A model generated the notes under the pieces. It had not been told where the DNA came from. It saw only the letters and a program-made list of their open reading frames with translations, and ran no database searches. A DNA stretch of 64,000 nucleotides from Planctomycetota bacterium. GTDB lineage: Bacteria; Planctomycetota; UBA1135; GCA-002686595. The stretch lies in NCBI GenBank assembly GCA_002686945.1, contig NYYZ01000029.1, positions 1 through 64,000 of the forward strand. The letters are read 5' to 3'. The stretch's first letter is position 1; every line of letters begins with the position of its first letter. Shown here piece by piece: positions 59,887 through 64,000 of the stretch. Position numbers and translations under genes: made by a program.

Positions 59887-60855
59887 CTAGGAATCTCCCC
59901 GCTGAGCATCTATGCGGGCATTGCCGTGCAGATGCCACCAATCACGCCAGGCAGTGGTACCGCGCAGGTCACGCATGCCGGTCAGATCCGACAGGGATCG
60001 ATAGACAGAACGGGTGTGGCTCAGGTCCGTCGACCGCAAGATGCGCTCCAGGTGATTGATCAGAGCTGGAACTGCGCGCACATCCCCCAAGGACCCGAGT
60101 CCCACAGCCGCAGCCTTTGCCACGGCGGGGTCGGGGTCCACGAGAGCACGACTCAAAGCACCCAGAGCCCGGTCTGAAGTGACCGCACCCGCCCCGCCAT
60201 GCCTGCGGTTGCGCTGAGCCAGAGTCAGGGCACAGTGCTTGCGCACAATCCACTCGGGATCGGAATGCAGCAACTCAACCAGACGCTCCTGCACTTCAGC
60301 TTCGAATTCCGCTCCGTGTGGCAAGCGCGCCAGTAGTTCCACAGCCCGGCCGCGAGCACTCCAGCCATCCGTGCGCAGCAAGTGATTGCTGACCGCCTGA
60401 ACCCCAGCCGGGCCAAGCCCCTCGAGCACATCCCCAGCGATCGCTGGCCCTTGCCCGTTGCCCATGGCCATTAGCTCTGCCATGGGTTCCGCCACAGGGG
60501 CTCCGATCTGCCATAGCTCCCGCCTGATCACCTCGTAGCGACCGGACTCAGAAGAGCCCCGGCGTGTGAAAGAGCCAGCCTGCCATGCGGCGAGCAGTTC
60601 CACCATCAGGTTCTCCACCAGGAACCGGGTCAGACTCGGATCATCCAGAGCCATCTCCCGCTGCCGGGGCCAGTCGGGTGTCTGGTTGCGCCAGGCAAGC
60701 ATGAGTTCCCGGTGCGCTATAGGAAGCTTGTCCAGATCTGTGCGCGTGACCACTTCGACAGGCCCCTCCTGGTTTGTAGTCGACCCACAGCCCACCCAGC
60801 TGAGGCAGACAAAGAGAATCAGGAGCCCCTTCCATTTGCATTGATACTGGTTCAT
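59887..60855 (-). CDS. HEAT-repeat lipoprotein
   Basis: 322 residues. Lipoprotein signal with Cys in FVCLSWVGCGSTT. After ~70 residues come HEAT-like helical pairs (LWQIGAPVAEPMAELMAMG, LLHSDPEWIVRKHCALTLA, ALVDPDPAVAKAAAVGLGSL). The first half is less regular. Probably a protein-interaction scaffold on the envelope. Coupled to the glycosyltransferase gene upstream by ATGA. Confidence 0.82.
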   Translation of the reverse strand: MNQYQCKWKGLLILFVCLSWVGCGSTTNQEGPVEVVTRTDLDKLPIAHRELMLAWRNQTPDWPRQREMALDDPSLTRFLVENLMVELLAAWQAGSFTRRGSSESGRYEVIRRELWQIGAPVAEPMAELMAMGNGQGPAIAGDVLEGLGPAGVQAVSNHLLRTDGWSARGRAVELLARLPHGAEFEAEVQERLVELLHSDPEWIVRKHCALTLAQRNRRHGGAGAVTSDRALGALSRALVDPDPAVAKAAAVGLGSLGDVRAVPALINHLERILRSTDLSHTRSVYRSLSDLTGMRDLRGTTAWRDWWHLHGNARIDAQRGDS

Positions 60856-62222
60856 TGCTTCGGTTCCTCATCTGGCAGGCCCAGGCTAGAGCGTGGAGCA
60901 GCCTTTAGCGCTTCATCCCAAGCGTCCATTGTCTCCTGGGCCATGCGTTCCTCAAACCACTCTTCCGGCGGCACGCCGGGAGCACCCTCCCGCAAGGTAC
61001 GCCCATAGAGCGCTTGAATGTGCTCTACGGTTTGGTCAAAGAGATCCCCCTCTGGATGGACTCTGCGTCCCAGAATCTCCAGCAGTCCGCGCTCCCGGGC
61101 CAAACGGTCCAACACAGCAGTGAGATCATCCTCGTCACCCTGCTCATAGAAGAGCACACCTTCCCCATCAGAAAAACGTTCAGCCAAGGCGTCCATCAGG
61201 GGCAGTACCAGAGGCAGCCCAAGGGCCTGGCCTTCACTGGCCACCAATCCGTGGGATTCAAGCGCCAGGGACGCGACTGCGGCTACATGCACCCGGGTCA
61301 CGGGGTGCTCGGCCAGATCTTCAGGAGCATAGGCCCCGTAGGTCTCGATCCAGGGTTCGGATTCCCCTGCGGCGAGACCTGCCAGAACCAGGTGCACGCG
61401 CCCTTTCAGTCGGCGGGCGGCGGCTTTGAGAAGAGAAACACCCTTGGCGTCGTCACTCAAGCCCCATGCCCCCACCAAGAGGGGCTCTTTCCCAACCGGA
61501 GCGGGCAGAGGATCTCTTGGCGTCAAACTAACCGGGGCCAAGGGCGGGACTACGATCAAGTGATGCTGCGGAAGGCCCAAGAACAGCAATGACTCCGCGT
61601 GGGCCATGCTGGGCACCAGAATGCAACGCGCAGCATCAAGCTCCGCGGCTATAGCCTGCATGCGAGTCGCCGCGCTTAGAGCCTGTTCTTCCAACGGCAG
61701 CCAGGGAGTGCGCGGTGGAACCGCTGCTGCACAGAGGCTGCACGCCAGTGGCGCAAACTTGCGCTTGCAAACCGCTTCCTCGGTGGGATGCACTCGCCAA
61801 CCCAACAGGCAAGTGGCGTAGTGATCGTGCAAGGAGACGAGACTCGGAATCCCGGCCCGCGCTGCGCGCCGCACCAGATCTGTGGACAATCGCACCCAAT
61901 GGTGCACATGCAAGACCTCGATTCTGTGCTCTACCATCAACTCCACAGCGACCCGGCTTGTGTGCGGGGCCCGATGCTTCTGCCAGTGATCGAAGTAGGG
62001 ATCACTACGCTCGATCTTGACCACGCTGAAACTATTACCGCTGGCCGGATCCTGCTCACGCCCACGGCGAACGGACGGTGGATGGGAAAACTCCAAGGTG
62101 CCCGCGATGACCAACACCTCATGGCCATTGGCTGCGAGAGCTCGCGCAAGAGCACGGGTGGAGAGTTCGGTACCTCCCACCTGTTCCGGTGGCCAACCAT
62201 GCACGGCGATGGCGATTCTCAC
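60852..62222 (-). CDS. Glycosyltransferase family 4 (GT-B fold)
   Basis: 456 residues from a GTG at 62222 (GTGA overlap with the next GT gene). The N-terminal acceptor half starts MRIAIAVHGWPPEQVGGTEL, with HVHHWVRLSTDLVRRA and SLHDHYATCLLGWRVHP. A short Cys-containing stretch (CKRKFAPLACSLCAAA) resembles that in many planctomycete GT4 enzymes. The donor half has HVAAVASLALESHGLVASEGQ, where the E-x-x-x-x-x-x-E pair is only partly kept. Donor sugar unknown. Confidence 0.85.
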   Translation of the reverse strand: MRIAIAVHGWPPEQVGGTELSTRALARALAANGHEVLVIAGTLEFSHPPSVRRGREQDPASGNSFSVVKIERSDPYFDHWQKHRAPHTSRVAVELMVEHRIEVLHVHHWVRLSTDLVRRAARAGIPSLVSLHDHYATCLLGWRVHPTEEAVCKRKFAPLACSLCAAAVPPRTPWLPLEEQALSAATRMQAIAAELDAARCILVPSMAHAESLLFLGLPQHHLIVVPPLAPVSLTPRDPLPAPVGKEPLLVGAWGLSDDAKGVSLLKAAARRLKGRVHLVLAGLAAGESEPWIETYGAYAPEDLAEHPVTRVHVAAVASLALESHGLVASEGQALGLPLVLPLMDALAERFSDGEGVLFYEQGDEDDLTAVLDRLARERGLLEILGRRVHPEGDLFDQTVEHIQALYGRTLREGAPGVPPEEWFEERMAQETMDAWDEALKAAPRSSLGLPDEEPKQ

Positions 62223-63658
62223 GAGGAATCCTCCTCGCTTGAAAGCAGTTGAAGATAGACCTCCTCGATCCGTTGAACGGTTGCATCAAAGCTGGGCAGG
62301 TCAGGAGCCAGAGGTCGCAAGCTGCGCGTCCCTTCAGGATCCGCAGCACGCTCGACCAGGACCCGTGCCAGATCAGCCGCATCTCCCAGATCAAACCACC
62401 AACCATCGCGTCCTGGCTGCACCAGCTCTGCCATGCCACCGGAACCGGAAACCAGACATGGCACACCCATTGAAAGAGCCTCGAGAATTACCAGAGGGCG
62501 ATTTTCTAGCCAGATGCTGGGCACAACGAGCAGATCCGCACCGGCCAAAGCCGCTTGGACCCTCTGCGGGGCGAGGGGCTTGCCGATCTGCAGGCCCAAT
62601 TGCTGAGCCATTTGCACAAGGCTCTTATGGTAGCTCTCGTCGGAACCTTCAGGACCAAAGATGCGCAGGTCGATGCCTGCTCTCTGCTCTGTGTTCAAGC
62701 GGCCATAGGCTTCAAGCAAGACATGAGCACCCTTGGCGGGAACCAAAGTGCCAAGGAACAGGACCGCCAAGGGGCCCGTGCGTTCTTGTGGGTGAGAGGC
62801 CTTCGACACATCGGCTGCTTCGTCCCGCTGCACACCAGTGGGAAGAAACTCCACACGCCCAGGATCCAACCCGAGAGCCAGGCAACGCTCCGTCAGGAAT
62901 CGACTGGGAGCAAACACATGTCGTGCATGGCGCTGCACCGCTTGCACTAGAATAGACGAGCGCACTTCCGCCTCGCGTGCCCAGGCAGCATGGCTCTCCG
63001 CATCGGTGATTTTTGAAGCGTCCGCATCGCCCGATGCAACGGTGCCTGCACCCACAGCCCCGGACTTGCGCGCAAGCCGCGTCACCCTCGGAGCCAAATC
63101 AAGCCCCGTCACCCGGCGTACCGCCCCCAGCATGTGCCCCACCATGCGCGCTCCCGCAGACTGATTCCAAGGGGTCTGGGCGAGGCAAGACCCACAGCGA
63201 TCAAAATCCACCGTCTCGCACAGCCCTCCGTCCACATGCAGCAACTGACCCATGCGCGCGCACTCAAGGCCAAAGTCATGCAGGGTCGTCACCACCCGCG
63301 CGCCGCTGTCGGCCGCCTGCCCGAGACAACCCACGGACAAGTACATCAAGTGCTGCACATGCACAACATCCGGTTGCACAACCTTCAGCACCGAAGCAAA
63401 AACCGCTTCCACCGAGGAGTTCTGGTAGGTCTCGTTGAAGGAATGGTGGAAGAGGTTATTGATAATCTCATGCACCTCCACCCCGCGGTGCACTCGCCGC
63501 ACCAAGGAGTAATCTCTCTGGCTCACATCCTTTTCTGCACAGCAGACATGGACCTCATGACCCCTAGCAACCAACCCCATAGCCAAGGCCTCGCTATAGC
63601 GCTCGGTCCCCGCCGAATAGCACGGGGGATAGCGGTGCGTGACAATCAGAATCCGCAT
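62219..63658 (-). CDS. Glycosyltransferase family 4 (GT-B fold)
   Basis: 479 residues. Start MRILIVTHRYPPCYSAGTER is typical of GT4, as are HVQHLMYLSVGCLGQAA and TTLHDFGLECARMGQ. The donor half shows AVLFLGTLVPAKGAHVLLEA, the acidic motif in SIWLENRPLVILEALSMG, and GVPCLVSGSGGMAELVQPG. The acceptor-half Cys pattern (CETVDFDRCGSCLAQ) parallels that of the downstream GT. It is probably a paralogue, together building a surface glycan; both overlap by 4 nt. Confidence 0.88.
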   Translation of the reverse strand: MRILIVTHRYPPCYSAGTERYSEALAMGLVARGHEVHVCCAEKDVSQRDYSLVRRVHRGVEVHEIINNLFHHSFNETYQNSSVEAVFASVLKVVQPDVVHVQHLMYLSVGCLGQAADSGARVVTTLHDFGLECARMGQLLHVDGGLCETVDFDRCGSCLAQTPWNQSAGARMVGHMLGAVRRVTGLDLAPRVTRLARKSGAVGAGTVASGDADASKITDAESHAAWAREAEVRSSILVQAVQRHARHVFAPSRFLTERCLALGLDPGRVEFLPTGVQRDEAADVSKASHPQERTGPLAVLFLGTLVPAKGAHVLLEAYGRLNTEQRAGIDLRIFGPEGSDESYHKSLVQMAQQLGLQIGKPLAPQRVQAALAGADLLVVPSIWLENRPLVILEALSMGVPCLVSGSGGMAELVQPGRDGWWFDLGDAADLARVLVERAADPEGTRSLRPLAPDLPSFDATVQRIEEVYLQLLSSEEDSS

Positions 63659-63693
63659 GGGAGTCCGAAGTCTAGGGTCCCCGAGCCTCCCGT

Positions 63694-64000
63694 TCAGCCC
63701 CCTCGAGGAGGATCTTGCTCTTGTTGGGTACTGGAGGAGTTCTCAGCCGATGATTCAAGACGCTTGGCCAGACCTTCAAGCCCGGTCTCGTAGTCCCCGC
63801 CGAGCATGGCATCAAAGACACCGATGGCTACCATCCAGCGCGGCATCAATTCGTCGAACTCAAGGTCCAAGGACCAAGTCACCTCAGTGCCCTCTGGGGT
63901 GGGCACGAGACGGATTGAATCCTTGGCTTCCATGCGCTGCTCTCCGTCGATGAACACCAACTGGAAGCGCAACTCGTCCTCGGACGAAGCCAGCACAGTA
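63694..64000 (-). CDS. SRPBCC (START-like) family protein, C-terminal part
   Basis: The frame stays open to the window edge, so the N-terminus is missing; the GTG at 63996 need not be the start. The visible ~100 residues are the last strands and C-terminal helix of an SRPBCC/polyketide-cyclase-like fold (EVTWSLDLEFDELMPRWMVA, then MLGGDYETGLEGLAKRLES). The ligand is unknown. It is 35 nt upstream of the glycosyltransferase genes on the same strand. Confidence 0.7.
   Translation of the reverse strand, partial: TVLASSEDELRFQLVFIDGEQRMEAKDSIRLVPTPEGTEVTWSLDLEFDELMPRWMVAIGVFDAMLGGDYETGLEGLAKRLESSAENSSSTQQEQDPPRGG

Noticed and set aside
1-64000. tRNA or rRNA genes, CRISPR arrays, insertion sequences, attachment sites, replication origin
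   Set aside because: None seen on reading both strands; short tRNAs could still be missed without a covariance search.

Overview
This is a 64 kb, high-GC, gene-dense bacterial chromosome segment with no rRNA, tRNA, insertion sequence, phage gene or CRISPR array that I could find. The gene content points to a Gram-negative bacterium, probably Planctomycetota or another PVC-type lineage. The hints are a peptidoglycan cluster without ftsQ, ftsA, ftsZ or murD, a multihaem cytochrome / beta-propeller / ThuA operon, an ABC-2 permease fused to a CPBP protease, an RND pump and several lipoproteins. This assignment is an inference from gene content.

Layout. 1-2.6 kb (+): end of a glycosyltransferase gene, a FAH-family hydrolase and an M48 protease. 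2.6-10.7 kb (-): a complete tryptophan operon, trpL-trpE-trpG-trpD-trpC-trpF-trpB-trpA, followed by a truncated chorismate-mutase-like gene and a type I-beta DAHP synthase. It is preceded by a classical ribosome-mediated attenuator (Trp-Trp-Trp leader peptide, antiterminator, terminator). 10.7-13.6 kb (-): aldehyde dehydrogenase, SDR and signal peptidase I. 13.8-18 kb (+): a three-gene NatAB-like ABC exporter. 18-21 kb (-): a DMT transporter fused to a sialidase-like propeller, a 38-residue basic protein and a membrane protein. 21-23.5 kb (+): alpha/beta hydrolase, ApaH-like phosphatase and methyltransferase. 23.5-28.4 kb (-): a GNAT enzyme and an RND pump with its adaptor. 28.7-34.4 kb (+): trigger factor, clpP (with an Asn in place of the catalytic Asp), clpX, a DHH phosphoesterase and rlmN. 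34.4-39.4 kb (-): the cytochrome / propeller / ThuA operon. 39.4-56.7 kb (-): thrS and a division and cell-wall cluster running mraZ-rsmH-ftsL-pbp-murE-murF-mraY-ftsW-LysM-orf-murG, then murC-murB. 57.1-59 kb (+): a radical SAM/SPASM protein with two copies of an embedded beta-sandwich domain. 59.1-64 kb (-): a Cys-pair protein, a HEAT lipoprotein, two GT4 glycosyltransferases and the end of an SRPBCC gene.

Nearly every same-strand junction is a 1-4 nt start/stop overlap (ATGA, GTGA, TTGA or TGATG). Translational coupling within operons therefore seems to be the rule here. The most notable items are the trp attenuator, the Ser-His-Asn ClpP, the chorismate-mutase remnant coupled to DAHP synthase, the radical SAM architecture, the transporter-propeller fusion and the cysteine-rich insertion in the division transpeptidase.
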